A stretch of DNA of 64,000 nt from Oryza sativa Japonica Group. Its lineage: Eukaryota > Streptophyta > Magnoliopsida > Poales > Poaceae. Position 1 is the first letter of the stretch. Each line of letters starts with the position of its first letter. The stretch lies in contig NC_089037.1 of assembly GCF_034140825.1 (NCBI RefSeq), forward strand, positions 28,859,501-28,923,500. Reading direction: 5' to 3'. Below are positions 23,567-36,524 of the stretch, piece by piece. Both the position numbers and the translations under genes were made by a program. The notes beneath the pieces are model-generated. The model worked only from the letters and a program-made list of their open reading frames with translations, made no database searches and was not told the DNA's origin.

Positions 23567-25861
23567 ATGTTTTTGCTGATGGCTTCAGTTCTTCCGATCC
23601 GACAAGCCCCGATGAACGGCACGCCGATCTCCGCGTCCGCCGCGGCCGGCGTCGACGGAGTCGGCGCGGCGGTGGCGCTGGCGGCCGCGACCAAGAAGAG
23701 TGCCGCCGCGGCGGCCGCCGTCGCCGAGATGGCGAAAACCCTCACCGTCGACACGGACGACGCCTTCGCGGGGCTCCTCGAGCTCGCCGCGGACGACGAC
23801 GCGGAGGGCCTGCGCCGCGCGCTGGAGCGCGCCCCGCCCGCCGCCGCGGACGAGGCGGGCCTCTGGTACGGCCGCCGCAAGGTCCTCGAGCACCGCACGC
23901 CGCTGATGGTCGCGGCCACCTATGGCAGCCTCGCGGTGCTTCGCCTGCTGCTGTCCCTCCCGTCCGTCGATGTCAATCGCCGCTGTGGCTCCGACGGCAC
24001 CACCGCCCTCCACTGTGCGGCGTCTGGTGGCTCGCCGTCTTGTGTGGAGGCCGTCAAGCTGCTGCTTGCTGCTGGGGCTGATGCTGATGCCACGGATGCT
24101 TCCGGATATCGTCCAGCTGATGTGATCTCTGTTCCTCCAAAGATGTTTGACGCCAAGATTGCCCTCCAAGATCTTCTTGGATGCCCAAAGGCTGGGCATG
24201 GCGTTCTCCGGGTGGTGACAAGGGCCGCAAACTCTATGTTGTCACCTGTATCATCCCCTACAGCAGAAGATGCACGATCTCCATCAGCTGCTGTGATGAT
24301 GACGACAAAGTTTGCAGATCTTCCAAGGGTTGTGACATCGGAAAAGAAAGAATATCCAGTGGATCCGTCCCTTCCCGATATCAAGAACAGCATCTATGCT
24401 TCCGATGAGTTCCGCATGTACTCATTTAAGATCAGGCCATGCTCGCGGGCGTACTCACATGATTGGACTGAGTGCCCGTTTGTTCACCCAGGGGAGAACG
24501 CACGGCGTCGGGACCCTCGCAAGTATCACTACAGCTGTGTGCCATGCCCCGACTTTAGAAAGGGAGTTTGCCGGCGTGGTGACATGTGTGAATATGCTCA
24601 TGGCGTGTTCGAGTGTTGGCTCCATCCAGCACAGTACCGTACTCGCCTTTGCAAGGATGGCACAAGCTGTAATCGCCGTGTCTGTTTCTTTGCGCATACA
24701 ACTGATGAGCTCCGACCACTATATGTTTCCACTGGATCTGCAGTACCATCCCCAAGAGCCTCGGCAACAGCTACAATGGAGATGGCTGCAGCAATGGGCT
24801 TGATGCCTGGTTCTCCATCATCAGTTTCAGCAGTCATGTCCCCATTTACACCACCAATGTCCCCTTCAGGCAATGGGATGCCCCCTTCATTGGGCTGGCA
24901 GCAGCCAAATGTTCCGACACTACACCTTCCAGGCAGCAGCCTTCAGTCGAGCCGGCTCCGTACCTCACTTAGTGCAAGGGATATGCCTGCTGATGATTAC
25001 TCCCTGATGCAGGATATTGATTCACAGCTTATAAATGATTTGTGCTATTCACGTATTGGTTCATCAACAGGAAACCACACGTCTCGGACCAAGTCCCTAA
25101 ATCCGTCAAACTTGGATGATCTCTTCTCTGCTGAGATGGTCTCTTCCCCGAGGTATAGTAATGCTGATCAGGGTGGTATGTTTTCACCATCTCACAAGGC
25201 TGCTTTCCTTAATCAGTTCCAGCAACAGCAGCAGGCACTTCTTTCACCAATCAACACAGTCTTCTCCCCGAAGTCTGTGGACAACCAGCAGTTGCCTTCA
25301 CACTCATCTCTGTTGCAAGCATCACTTGGTATATCCTCCCCTGGCCGCATGTCTCCTCGATGTGTTGAATCTGGGTCCCCTATGAACTCTCATCTTGCTG
25401 CTGCTCTTGCTCAGCGTGAGAAGCAACAGCAGACAATGAGAAGTCTCAGTTCTCGTGATCTTGGGCCGAGTGCTGCAAGAGCATCAGGTGTTGTTGGCTC
25501 CCCTCTAAGCTCATCATGGTCAAAGTGGGGATCACCTTCAGGGACACCTGACTGGGGTGTTAATGGTGAAGAATTGGGCAAGCTTCGCCGGTCATCATCG
25601 TTTGAGCTGAGATCTGGTGGTGATGATCCAGATCTCTCTTGGGTACACACACTGGTTAAGGAATCTCCACCAGAGAAGCAAGTCACTACTGCTGAATCCA
25701 TAAACTCTGTTGGACCTTCACCACTGATGCCTCCCAGTGTAAGCAACGGTGAAGGTCCTAGTCTGAATGCCCCGCTGGATGGGCATGACCAAGCTGCTGT
25801 TATTGGAGCATTGCTTGAACAGATGCAGCTTGATCAGCATATTGGTAGTCTAGCAACATAA
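23567..25861 (+). CDS. OsC3H24: ankyrin-repeat, tandem CCCH zinc-finger protein (plant RR-TZF)
   Basis: Intronless 764-aa CDS with ATG at 23567 and TAA at 25859-25861; a second in-frame ATG lies four codons on. Two ankyrin repeats lie near residues 107-178 ([20 protein letters not shown] and [20 protein letters not shown]). The plant-specific arginine-rich/TZF region lies near residues 283-378: an upstream Cys/His block ([16 protein letters not shown]), then C-x5-C-x4-C-x3-H ([19 protein letters not shown]) and a second finger [16 protein letters not shown]. The C-terminal half is Ser/Pro/Gln-rich with many SP motifs and ends HIGSLAT. Plant RR-TZF proteins bind RNA, shuttle between nucleus and cytoplasmic granules, and act in stress, ABA and mRNA-decay responses. 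The length equals that of OsC3H24 as I remember it. The 5' leader is long and CT-rich. The family is certain; the locus name comes from memory. Confidence 0.95.
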   Translation: MFLLMASVLPIRQAPMNGTPISASAAAGVDGVGAAVALAAATKKSAAAAAAVAEMAKTLTVDTDDAFAGLLELAADDDAEGLRRALERAPPAAADEAGLWYGRRKVLEHRTPLMVAATYGSLAVLRLLLSLPSVDVNRRCGSDGTTALHCAASGGSPSCVEAVKLLLAAGADADATDASGYRPADVISVPPKMFDAKIALQDLLGCPKAGHGVLRVVTRAANSMLSPVSSPTAEDARSPSAAVMMTTKFADLPRVVTSEKKEYPVDPSLPDIKNSIYASDEFRMYSFKIRPCSRAYSHDWTECPFVHPGENARRRDPRKYHYSCVPCPDFRKGVCRRGDMCEYAHGVFECWLHPAQYRTRLCKDGTSCNRRVCFFAHTTDELRPLYVSTGSAVPSPRASATATMEMAAAMGLMPGSPSSVSAVMSPFTPPMSPSGNGMPPSLGWQQPNVPTLHLPGSSLQSSRLRTSLSARDMPADDYSLMQDIDSQLINDLCYSRIGSSTGNHTSRTKSLNPSNLDDLFSAEMVSSPRYSNADQGGMFSPSHKAAFLNQFQQQQQALLSPINTVFSPKSVDNQQLPSHSSLLQASLGISSPGRMSPRCVESGSPMNSHLAAALAQREKQQQTMRSLSSRDLGPSAARASGVVGSPLSSSWSKWGSPSGTPDWGVNGEELGKLRRSSSFELRSGGDDPDLSWVHTLVKESPPEKQVTTAESINSVGPSPLMPPSVSNGEGPSLNAPLDGHDQAAVIGALLEQMQLDQHIGSLAT

Positions 25862-27079
25862 GCGCTGAATGAGCCTGGAAAGTGCAAGGAGTTATTATTC
25901 TTAGTTAATGAATTTGGAGTAATTTTTTTCCTGTTCATTAAGATGGTCAGCAAGCAAAAGGATGGATAGCTGATGGTGGTGATTCAGAGATTGGTTTTCT
26001 TTACTTTATTGAGGTAAATCATATACATTATTGAGGTTCCAGTAGGTTGAAAGATTGAAGTACCTTGATTGGGGTCGTTTCAAGACCGACCCAGGTAGAA
26101 TCGCACCCCGGCAGCTTCAATTCATCGGTCAAAAATATTTCCCTGTTTTGTTAATTAACCCCGTTAAAAAAGAAGACTCGTTTGGTGTTTCGGAATTCTT
26201 TTCTTTACCTTAGCGGTGTTTATTTTGTTTATTATGATATTGATACTTGATGTACTGATGGGTATAAGGTTGGTTACCAGGCATGCTATAGTGGTATATC
26301 AAGTCCCAAAGTATTCTTTTTCTCCCTTTCACCATTTGTCGAGGATCATACTATGGCCTTGTTTTGGTCAGATCTTGAGGCCTGTATAATCCTTGGATTT
26401 GTAATAATGTAATATTGTCATTGAACTTACATTGCTATTGTTTTGCAATCGCAAATCTCGCTCATCAGAATTGTTTCCACCTGTGCTTTTGATAAATGTG
26501 TTCTTGAGATGAATACTGAGGCAAATGGTTAGTGGCAGCTGCTGTCTGCTCAGCACTCAGCAAAGTCAGCAGCCACTCAGCAGAAACTAGGCTGCATGGT
26601 GTGCTAAGGTAGGTGGCAGGTGGCTTAACCTGCGCACGCGCGTGACGTCGCACCACAATCTAGTTAGTGTTAGTGGCCTAGTGGATGTACATGGTGGTGT
26701 TCAGTTGTTGAGCATTTCTATTTCTATTTGAGTATTTTGACAATTGTGAGCGTGAGATTGGATGATGCGGCGAATATTAGGCGGTGCTGCTGTGAGATTG
26801 GAATCTTATCCTTGTTTATCCCACAGATCTTGATTCGAATTCTTACCAGTATTTTGTGGACGCGTATCAGTGGCATGATTCCTTGTATTCTTTAATACAT
26901 CCTTCTAACAGAAACATGGTTTCTATAAAGTCATTAATTTAGGAAATGGTATGGACTTCGATTTTCGAAAGATAGGATATTTTAGTTTCCATGTCTGCTC
27001 TCTTTTTTTTCCCCTCATAGAAGTTCAGAACACGTAGGATTGATGGCAAATTTAGTGTATTTTTTTTTGTAAGAACAAT
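25862..27079. other. OsC3H24 3' UTR and spacer
   Basis: The 3' UTR probably extends several hundred bases past 25861. The remainder is AT-rich, with an AGCA/CAGC-rich patch near 26530-26600. I see no gene. Confidence 0.45.
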
Positions 27080-27900
27080 ATATATAAATAGGAAAAATCT
27101 AAACCGAGAAGCTTCTCGGTTTAGCGTTAACCAGAAGGACTGCTACACGTGCTGACGTGCATGCTTGTTTTTCCTCTTAGACATGCATGTCTTTTTCTTC
27201 CTTCTTATATTTTTTTCTCTCAAATTACTTATCCGATCTACAATCCAATTACACCATTGTGTTTGTTACAATTAAATTTTCACAACAAGATCTTACATGA
27301 TTATATTACGATGAAAAAATATTTATATTTGTAAATTATTTTTGATATATACATAAGTTACTTTTATAATATATATAAGTTACTTTTAGATTTGACTAAG
27401 TTACTTCTTAGACATATAAAAGTAAATTCAATAAAGTCTAAAAGTAATTTACATATATTATAAAAGTATCTTAAAACAAAACGGAAACATACTATTGCAT
27501 TTTTCAAGTTGAAAGGAAACACTAGATGGAGTATAAACCAGCTACCACTAGTTGTGTAGTCACGTCCAATGAAAAAAAAGGCATAAATTAAAGTTACTTT
27601 CCTTTTGTTATAAGTTACTTCTATAATATATATAAATTACTTTTAAGCTTTATTGAATTTACTTTTATATGTCGAAGAAGTAATTCAGTGAAATCTAAAA
27701 GTAATTTAGATATATTATAAAAGTAATTTATAATTTTTCATCAAAATATAATCATGTGAGATCTTGTTATAAAGATTTAATTGTTACGAACACAATGGTG
27801 TAATCGGATCGTAGATTGGATAAGTAGTTTAAGAGAAAATTTTATTTGAAGTATAGGTGGATAGGGTCTCTTATATATGGAGTGGTAGCTGATTTAGACA
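27080..27900. mobile_element. fold-back (inverted-repeat) element
   Basis: About 27190-27340 (AAATTACTTATCCGATC, ACACCATTGTGTTTGTTACA, ATCTTACATGATTATATT) is mirrored by 27720-27850 (AATATAATCATGTGAGATCT, GTTACGAACACAATGGTGTA, GATTGGATAAGTAGTT). The centre holds smaller repeats of AAGTTACTTTTATAATATAT. No coding capacity. The same arm sequence occurs at 56.9-57.8 kb, so this is a dispersed family. The exact outer ends are uncertain. Confidence 0.65.
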
Positions 27901-28043
27901 AACCAGCTACCACTAGCTGTCTAGTCACGTCCATATAAATACTAGTGCTAGCTTTAAATAAGCTCAACCTACAAATATACTGCACGAAGTTTCTGATGAT
28001 CTCCATGTGGTCAGCTAAACGATCCATAATAAAATCGAAACTC

Positions 28044-28823
28044 CTATTGGGCGATTGATCGCCAGGGGCCGCCAGGGGCGATCGGATCGGGTCTCCCCCT
28101 CCCTCCACCTGGTTTCCTTTTTTTAGCATCGCATTACTTTCCTATTTAGTAAATTTATGTACCTAAAGTTTATACACCTCAAATTTATACATCTAAAGTT
28201 TAGAGACCCAAAGTTTATACGTCAAAAGTTTATATACCCGATTCAAATTTGAATTTAAATTCAAATTTTTTTATATATAGTATTTCTATACATTCAAATT
28301 TAAATTTGAATTCAAATCTTTTTATATATAGTATTTCTATACATCTAAAGTTTATACACCTAAAGTTTATAAGTCAAAAGTTTACATACCCGTTTCAAAT
28401 TTGAATTTGAATTCAAATATTTTCTATATATAATATTTTTATGCATCTAAAGTTTATACACCTAAAGTTTATAGACCTAAAGTTTATAACTCAAAAGTTT
28501 ACATGCCCGATTCAAATTTGAATTATATCTGATTCAAATTTGAATTTGAATTCAAATATTTTATATATATAGTATTTCTATACATCTAAAGTTTATACAC
28601 CCAAAGTTTATTCACCCAAAGTTTATAAGCCAAAAGTTTTTATACCCGATTCAAATTTAAATTTGAATTCAAATATTTTTTATATATAGTATATCTATAC
28701 ATAATTTTTTCCAACTTTATTTTTTTATTTTTTTTTAATTTATAGTGTAGTAGGAAGAGAAAAAGGGGAGGAGTAAGGAAGGAGAGGTGTGTATAGGGGG
28801 CGTGGGGATCGATCGCCCATTAG
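28044..28823. mobile_element. inverted-end element enclosing a tandem array
   Basis: The left end CTATTGGGCGATTGATCGCC and the complement of the right end CTAATGGGCGATCGATCCCC form an inverted pair. No target duplication is obvious. Between them lies an AT-rich tandem array (28191-28700). No coding potential. Confidence 0.5.
28191..28700. repeat. tandem array, four units of about 100-150 bp
   Basis: Units start at about 28191, 28343, 28445 and 28584 with ATCTAAAGTTTA. Each runs through CACCTAAAGTTTAT sub-repeats, a TTCAAATTTGAATTTGAATT palindromic stretch and TATATATAGTATTTCTATAC. Unit length varies because the AAAGTTTATA and TTCAAATTTG sub-repeats vary in number. Confidence 0.85.
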
Positions 28824-28867
28824 CCACACCCTAATAAAATGCAAGGAAACAATCAGCATAACGGTAC

Positions 28868-29007
28868 TGTCGCATTTCTTAATTTTTCGTCAGTCGTAGT
28901 ATGGATGCCCATTCAGATTACCAGCGCGCATTCTACATATCACCATATGTCGCATTTCTTAATTTTTCGTCAGTCGTAGTATGGATGCCCATTCAGATTA
29001 CCAGCGC
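28868..29007. repeat. identical 60-bp direct repeat, 80-bp period
   Basis: 28868-28927 and 28948-29007 are identical from TGTCGCATTTCTTAATTTTT through GATTACCAGCGC, separated by 20 bp. Perfect identity suggests a recent local duplication. It is non-coding and lies beyond the 3' end of the ceramidase gene. Confidence 0.9.
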
Positions 29008-29632
29008 CACAAAAGAACCCCATACCTGCCCAACATCACAAAAACCCTATAGCATGGGCTACCACACGAGTATCAACACCCATCTCGAGGCAGACCAATG
29101 TTAAATTGGAAGTAATGGTAAATATTGATTACCACCAGAAACGGATAACAGTGCTTCTGCAAGAAGCACGTATAGTTGCTGTTAAATGAACGTACATAAA
29201 TCGAATTGTACATAATCATAGCTTTCAAGTCGAGCAAAAATCACAACAGCAGAAAAAGAATTAATTGAACCATCAGAAGATCAATCTATGGCCATATGAA
29301 GCAGTAACTTGACTAAAACTGTTCGACAACATTCAAGACAAACAAAAAACAAATAAAATTCAGTCCTATTAGAACGGAAAATCAAATGTAGAGAAACAAA
29401 AAATAATGACCAAAACTATGAGACAACACTCCAACTAATCTCTGAGCAACAATTAAGTATGGTACAAAACAGGCGTTAGTTAAAAGTTAACAAAATCTAG
29501 TGAGGCATCATAACACTGTAGTCCGTAATCACTTGGAAGCCCATATACAAAAAAAATGCCTCTGCTTCTTGTCTAAGCACATGAGGGCGTTGGCTTTAAG
29601 GTCCTGGAGAACAGCACTGACAAATAGAGAAC

Positions 29633-32116
29633 TCATTCCCTCTTTTGGGGTTTCTGAATCTTGACATAAGGCAAGAACCCGAAAAGGTGGGTAATTTTGG
29701 GCTCCCACCCACGCTGTTGAGCTCGGCAAAACATTAAGAATGTGTTTGCAAAGTATGAGTTAAATCCCATGAGAATATGCCACCATGCGTGCCCTTGTGG
29801 GTTGACGTACCAATGTGAAAGCTTCTTACAGAACATTCGATCAAATAGCCAGCAAAGAGTCGCCAAGCTCAACGTAAGAACCCACAGCTTTGCTAGACGC
29901 TTGGCAGCCATGTCTTTAGTTTGTATGTAGTACTTGTACATCCGTGGGATGCATAGGAGACAGAGGCCAACGTAATGCAACTTGAATACCACTTGGAATC
30001 GCACCAGGAAATGGACTACTGCAAAAGCAGCACCGTATAGGAAAAGGAAAGTAGGCATAGTGCTCCGGTAATGCCAGTCTGGTGAATAAAGTACATAAAG
30101 ATATAGGAGAATCTCCCACACCATTGGAGTCTCATCGCTCTGCTGTAAACTGGAAAACAATACATGACCAAAAGAATTAGCACTGCATATTGTGCATACT
30201 AAGGAAACATGCTGGAATTAGAAGATGAATACTAGCTGCCCCCAATTAGTCAAAAGGGCTACATGTTGCTGGTATAAAATAGGCTATAGCTTTTGAGCAA
30301 GCTAACAATGTGATGCAATTGGCAGCACATCAATAAATGGCTGACCTAATTTATTGGGAGATGATTTACAGCCCGCAATCCTCTAATCTGCAAAATGGCA
30401 ACTAAAAGGAATGTGCTTTATTTGACACTAAGGCATATAAACTGGATCGCCACAGATAACTAAAACAGAACTGTGGGAATTACTTCTGCAAAAGATTTGC
30501 ATAACAAACAGTTGCAAAATATCAAGTGGATTTCATGGTATTCAATATGTCAAAGAACCAAAATGTGGCAGTCCGCAGTCGTATTACAGAACAATGCTAC
30601 TTTAAGATACACTGACACATAGAAGCATGAGGCATTGGAAGCTAACTGTTATCATGTGCAATAACTGGACAATTTGTGGCACAATTTGTGCAGTGAGTCG
30701 TTGAGTACTAACCGTTCAAATTTTTAAGCAACAGTAACTAGGGTATGCTTATGCTGTAAATCAAAAGGATAAATTTATATCATAGGATTCTTACTAGCAG
30801 AGTGCAATCCACAGTCTTACTCTTTCTTCTAAACATGAAACAGATTCCATATTTACTGGCTCAAGGAGCACCACATTGACTTGTTATCTAAAGGAAAAGC
30901 AAGCCTCCTAAGTAATATTTATGAAAAACACAATACATTAAGTTATTAATACGTACTCCCTCTGCTGATCCATTCACTTTTAGTTAAGCATTTGACCTTT
31001 CACAATCCCAGATATGACCCTGGTGGATATAAATATTTTTTTCATATTATAGAAGTATTCCTTTTTTATAGAGTAATGAATTAATTTTCATATAACGTTA
31101 ATAATGTGAAACATGTTAGTGTTACAAGTTCGGTGTTCAAGTGCACAGCTTCAAAAGTGTCGAATAATAAACAAGGTGTTGCCAATTTCAATAATATTAT
31201 AGTGGCCAATAGACCTCATGTTTTTAACTTTCTAATCTGGAAGTGTACAAGTTTACATAGGTTATTAATCAGAATGCATATATTATGTGGTGATTAATCA
31301 GCCATTAGCCTCTGCGGAATTAGTTAGCCCAAAAATCTTAATCTGTTCACTTAGTTGCTAATGGTCATTGAACAAGAGCTAAATCCTTTGAGAAGTTAAC
31401 AAATGCCCACTGTAGACAAAAAAAATAACAAAGGGTACAAAAGAATATGCCCTTGGTAAAGGGGCAAATCAAGAGTTATCTGATCCCCATAACTTGATGC
31501 CAAATTTGTTCTTACAAGAAAAGGACATCACTCATTTTTGTTAAGTTCTCTATACAAAACGACTAGAAGTAGGGAAAAAAGGGCCCTATGCAAATGAATA
31601 TTTTTTTATAGGAAACATATAGCACCAAAGTTAACCATAATGTTTATGTGCAAAACCATAGAAAATAACAAAAAAAGGTCATGGTGTTTTCATCAAATGG
31701 CTTGCATGTTAACACACAAATGTAACATATTGTTCCATCATATTGAAGCACATAAGAGAAAAAATAGTATTCTTGGAGAGCAGCACCATTAATAGCATTG
31801 AAGGTCAGTGATGTTATTGCAATATCAATACTGATGAGTTTAGGGGGAGAAAAACTTACACGTGCTGTAAGGTGGCATGGAAGATCATACTGCCGATAGC
31901 AAGTATCATATTGGATATGTGCAGGACACTGAATCGTTTCTCAAAACCTTGGCGAAGAGCATTCACAAGTCCAACAAGTGCCAGAAGAACACATGGAACA
32001 TTAGAAACAGTATTGTAGAATTCTGCAATATATGACGAGTGTGCATAATTTTCCTCGCAGAGCTCAGTTGTTGAAGTAACAGGCCCCCAGAAACTTGACA
32101 CCATAGAATCCGCCAT
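29633..32116 (-). CDS. alkaline (phyto)ceramidase, ACER family, 2 coding exons
   Basis: Exons 32116-31860 and 30149-29633 join in frame to 257 aa. The protein hydrolyses ceramide/phytoceramide to a sphingoid base and fatty acid and is a seven-helix membrane enzyme of ER/Golgi. All hallmark residues are present: the acidic N-terminal calcium site (CEENY at 20-24, Glu32 in YIAEFYNT), Ser76 and His80 in SMIFHATLQH, Asp91 in QQSDETP, and the zinc pair His206/His210 in GHAWWH. Hydrophobic segments are spread over residues about 35-225, and the tail is short and lysine-rich. Length matches plant and animal ACER3-type enzymes. A 5' non-coding exon is likely upstream: CTCGAG before GTAACC near 33012 is a good donor, and an acceptor lies near 32220. 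The 1.7-kb coding intron is phase 2. The call is very sure. Confidence 0.95.
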
Positions 32117-33060
32117 GCTTAACTACTGAGATTTTTATCCTAGCAACAGGCTACGTCACCGCGCAGTCTCAGAGGTCACTTCAGCTGGTGCTAAATCATG
32201 AGTGCAACAGATGAAGACCTGTAAAAATGATATGTCAGGCAACACCAGTAGTAGTAAATCTAAGCTGTGTTCAAAGCTTCTGAAGGCATTTTCAGTGTAT
32301 TAAAGACATGGCAGCCATTTAGAGATGAACAGGGGTTCATCGGGACAATTCGTCTAACAATAGAAACGTGGTTCATCCTGTATCGCAACAGCATAATAGT
32401 TCATAATGTATCGCAACAATATAACCGCGCTCTTTCAGAGGCCTAACCCAAGTCAACATCGCCAATGACCAACCCCAAACCCAAAAAGCACAAACAGATC
32501 ACTTAACGGCTTGGAATAACACCTAACAATCCCCACAAAAGGAAAAAAAAAACAACCTATGAAATGAAACTCAACGGCAGCCTTTACAACTGAATCTGCC
32601 CGCACATACAGATCCCATCACAACTCCTCCAAAATACCAGCAAAATCCGGCCGCGATTCCCAATCCCCCCACCTCCCACGCACTTCCGAACAGATCTGTA
32701 CACGCACCCCGCCCCGCGCCGCCGATGGTCAAACCAAAAGACGCCCTCCCCACAGCGGAACGAGCAAACCCAACGATCACGGCACCGGACGATCCCCTCC
32801 CTACCAACACAACACACCACACACGCAAAAACCGCCCGACTCGCCGACCCAGAATTCAGATCGCCCTCCCACCGACGCGGGCGCCGCAACCGTACGGATC
32901 GGCCGCCGCCGCCGCCAGCGCCGCGCGGAGGGTGCTAGGGTTTTGATCGGACGGGATCGAGGGGAGAAGAGGAGGAGGAGGAGGAGGAGGGTGGCGATGG
33001 TGGTGGTGGTTACCTCGAGGTGTGGCTCCCGCTCGTAGGCTGCGCGGCGCGTGCTAGGGC
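32117..33060 (-). promoter_or_regulatory. 5' leader/intron and promoter of the ceramidase gene
   Basis: A donor-like CTCGAG|GTAACC (minus strand, near 33013) and an acceptor TTTTTACAG near 32220 predict a 5' UTR intron of about 790 bp. GC-rich sequence and GGA/GGT triplet repeats at 32960-33010 fit a grass first exon. The transcription start is not determined. Confidence 0.5.
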
Positions 33061-35080
33061 ATGGATGGAGAGAGAGGACGGCGAGGTTTCCCTGCTTTCC
33101 TTTTGTTGCGCTCTCGGCTCGGCTCGCTCTCGCCTTCTCCTCGGTCGATGGATCTGTTGGGCTTTCGTTCGTTTCGCTTTCCCTTTTTTTTTTCTTTTTT
33201 TGCTTTCTCTACTTCGAATTGACGTGGCCCACGACCCCGCGTGTCAGCCACTGGATCGTGGGGCCCCAAGTTGGTGGGGCCCGTGTTGGAGGGGGTGTGT
33301 GTGGCCGTGTTTAGTTGTTTGGAAAAAAAATATTTTAACATATATGAAAATACATTTAAAGTATTAAATAGACTAATAATAAAATAAATTATATATTCTG
33401 TCTATAAACTATAAACTGTGAGATGAATATATTAAAAGACGAATATATTAAGTCTAATTAATCCGTTATTAGCATATGTTTATTGTAGCACTATATTATC
33501 AAATTATGGCGTAATTAGGTTTAAAAGATTCGTCTCGTAATTTACATGCAAACTGTATAATTGGTTTTTTATCCATTGGTTTTTTATCCATATTTAATGT
33601 CTCATGTATGTGTATATTTGGTGTGATGGAATTTTTGGTGTGGGGCCCTCGCCCGCTCTTTGCGCGGTGGCCGGTGGCGCGGGACATCGTCAGTTTTTCC
33701 GTCACTTGAAAAAACAACACGCGCCGCTGCTGTCACGACCTCGGCCGTTTCACACGCGTCGGCACGAACGCGGGCGCGTGCATATACCAGGGAGAGGAGG
33801 ACTCTCTAGTTGCCTGATTTTGCCAAACAGACGGGGAACTGGGTGGCGGATGAGAAAAGAGAATGTGATTCTCACATCGACATCTGAAGATCTTTTTTTT
33901 TTCTTTAATTGCCTGTCATCCACTTGCCGCTAGAGCAACTGTAATGTGGCCGTTCGGAACATACGAGAAGCTTATTAGCTGGATACCTCTGTTGATTAAA
34001 GGGGCATTTATAAATTTGTTACTTTTTTAAAAAAAATTACAACAATTACATTCCAATGGTAGTTCTTTTTCTAATAATGGTACAATAACGAATTCCAATG
34101 TCGGATCGACCAAAGGGCCAGCAGACCCTGCTTGGTAGTATGTGCCGGCCGCCGGCCCGAGGGCTTGAACAACGTTAGGGCACCCCAATAGTTATTTAAA
34201 AACTCTTTATAAGAGTTTTATGTCAACATATTTTTCTACTTGAAAAAGATTAAATGAAGAGAGAGAGCAAAATTATCTATTAATCTAGAGATAGTCTATA
34301 GAGAAAAACGAGACAATGAATTAGAGAGCTATATATACCCATGTAGACATACTAGTTTATTGCTGAGATGTTTTTATAAAGAGCACCTCACTTTACCAGG
34401 CAAAAGAAGTGGAAGACATTTCGCCTATAGCAATAGAGTTCAATACTGTGGAGTATAATCAATATAGTTAAATACCGTGTCAATTGGTACTTGGTAGCGA
34501 CTAATCAAGTTCAGCTAGCGTACATGTCAATATTCTAGCTGTGCAAAATGCGGGAGCACAACATGGTATATTCACGATGTCTATTTATTTCCCTTTTTAT
34601 GATTGTTTTCTTTATGGTTTGTGTGTATCCTTATTGCAGAGGCCGGATATTTCATTTTTATTGTTTAATGAAAATGTGAGATATTCTATTATCTTAAAGA
34701 AAAATATGAATTAGACCGAGAATATATACTACAGTATACTACTTCGCCTTCTCAACCGTCATTTTTCGGGCGAATTGGATTGAAGATATATGGTTACCAC
34801 TAGGGTATTCGTAGCTGCTTGAACCACCAACAACTCTGGCTAGCCTAGGTGCATCGCGGTCATTCGGGTATAAATGGAAAGTTTTTCCCATTATTAGTTA
34901 TAAAATTATTATTTTATTGACATGTACATCCTAAAAAAGATAGTTGCTAGTGTACACCTTGATAACTTTTGATAAAGTTATAGATATTACGTAACACATA
35001 AGTAGAAAAATAAAGATACAAGATATGAGGAGAACAGAGTGAAATGGAGACACAAGATATGGTGACAGTAAAATAGAGAC
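33061..35080. other. intergenic region with decayed MITEs
   Basis: 33307-33650 resembles the GTTTAGTT Tourist-like family that is complete at 58090: it shares AATTAGGTTTAAAAGATTCG followed by TCTCG, and a TATTTAATG end. About 34170-34390 is another inverted-type repeat (CACCCCAATAG at one end, AGAGCACCTC at the other). I see no gene. Confidence 0.5.
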
Positions 35081-35081
35081 T

Positions 35082-35260
35082 GAAGATAACCCCTCTACTA
35101 TGTATAGTAGTTCAGAAGATTACGTGAGTATAGAGTAAAATGAAGACACAATATATAAGAGAGCAGAGTGAAAGATAACCCTCTACTATGTATAGTAGTT
35201 CGAAAGGTTATGTAGGTATAGAGAAAAATGAAGACACAATATATAAAGAGAACAGGGTAA
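35082..35260. repeat. about 88-bp tandem duplication
   Basis: The motif GATAACCC(C)TCTACTATG, TATAGTAGTTC, GTATAGAG and AATGAAGACACAATATATAA appears twice with an 88-bp period, with partial further copies (GAAGACACRATRTATAAA) to about 35310. Non-coding. Confidence 0.7.
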
Positions 35261-35378
35261 AACGAAGACACGATGTATAAAATAGAATGAAGACACAATA
35301 TATAAAGGAGGAGAAAGTAAAACGAAGGAGACAGGTTCGTATTCAAGTTCTTTAACCTCCTATAACTATTCAAGTAAG

Positions 35379-35820
35379 ATGAGGCCCTGTTCTTTTCTTT
35401 TTTCTAAACAAAAGTTGAATAAATTTTTGGATAAAAATAGTACGTATTTCAAATTGTATACGGTACGTTCTGTGCGAAAACAAACTGCTAAACGGTACGT
35501 TTCGTGCGAAAACTTAGATGGTAATAATCAAAACTCAATTAATCATACATTATTATCATCTTGTTTTGCGTGAAACACAAACTGTTAAACGGTACGTTTC
35601 GTGCGAAAACTTGGTACGTTTCGTGCGAAAACTTAGATGACTTAGATGGTAATAATCAAAACACAATTAATCATATATTATTACCATCTCGTTTTGCGTG
35701 AAACACTTTAGGAGATTCAAACACCAATCTTATTCTCACGCATTACCATCTTATTATGCGTGAAACACCATTAGGAGATTAGGAGATTCAAACACCAACT
35801 TATTCCAGTTCTTTAACCTC
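35379..35820. repeat. scrambled repeat cluster with TTTCGTGCGAAAAC words
   Basis: ACGTTTCGTGCGAAAAC occurs three times between 35490 and 35635, with a further variant near 35468. Interleaved are two copies of GATGGTAATAATCAAAAC and repeated GCGTGAAACAC words in the facing orientation. It starts GGCCCTGTTCTTTTC, a MITE-like end. It looks like an internally duplicated MITE. No coding potential. Confidence 0.6.
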
Positions 35821-36524
35821 CTAATTGTTTTGGGCTGGCCTTTATGGGACAAAGCCCAACTTCCTCAACAATAGCTAGCCTAGAACGGTCAGCACTCACG
35901 ACGGCCGACAATCAGGCCGACGTGGCCTAACCAAGACACATCACTCGTTGAAAATGTCCACGTGACGAGTAGGCGGCCATGTGTCCTAAACAAAATGGCT
36001 TTACAATATGTCATTAGACAGATTCGTTTGCATTCGCTGTGAAAAACGTTCAACTGTTTTCAGAGAGAACATGTACTAATCTGGGAAGCCATTTTGGAGA
36101 TAATAAAACGGCAATCAGCAGATTGCTAGGCTGTAATGTAGCATTCAAGTACTGACATTTGAGCAAAGAGACATGGGTTCATTCACCAATTCTTTTCTTA
36201 CAGAGGAACACGGAATGCATACATATGTTCATCATCAACTCAAATCAAGCACAAACTCCCCAGATCGCTTGCTCCCCCCGACCTCGCTTATTATCATTCA
36301 CAACTCTAAATCGAAAACTACATCGATCTTACCTAGTAGCAGTAGTACGCAGCAGCTGGTACAACATTAGACTTTAGGATCACACGACACGTAGGCACGG
36401 TCACGTTCGGGACACACTCTTGACTCGGTCGGTCGGGGGCGAGACTACTACGAAGCGAAGCGAAACCCAGCAGGCTAAACCCAGCCCGTACGCGACGCGA
36501 GCCACTCGCGCGCGCGGCGCGTGC
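35821..36524. other. spacer and oleosin 3' UTR
   Basis: No gene seen. The part near 36.2-36.5 kb probably contains the oleosin 3' UTR on the minus strand. Confidence 0.45.

Noticed and set aside
28191-28700. Regular repeats that could suggest a CRISPR-like array
   Set aside because: The units are 100-150 bp AT-rich tandem copies without unique spacers, in a plant genome.
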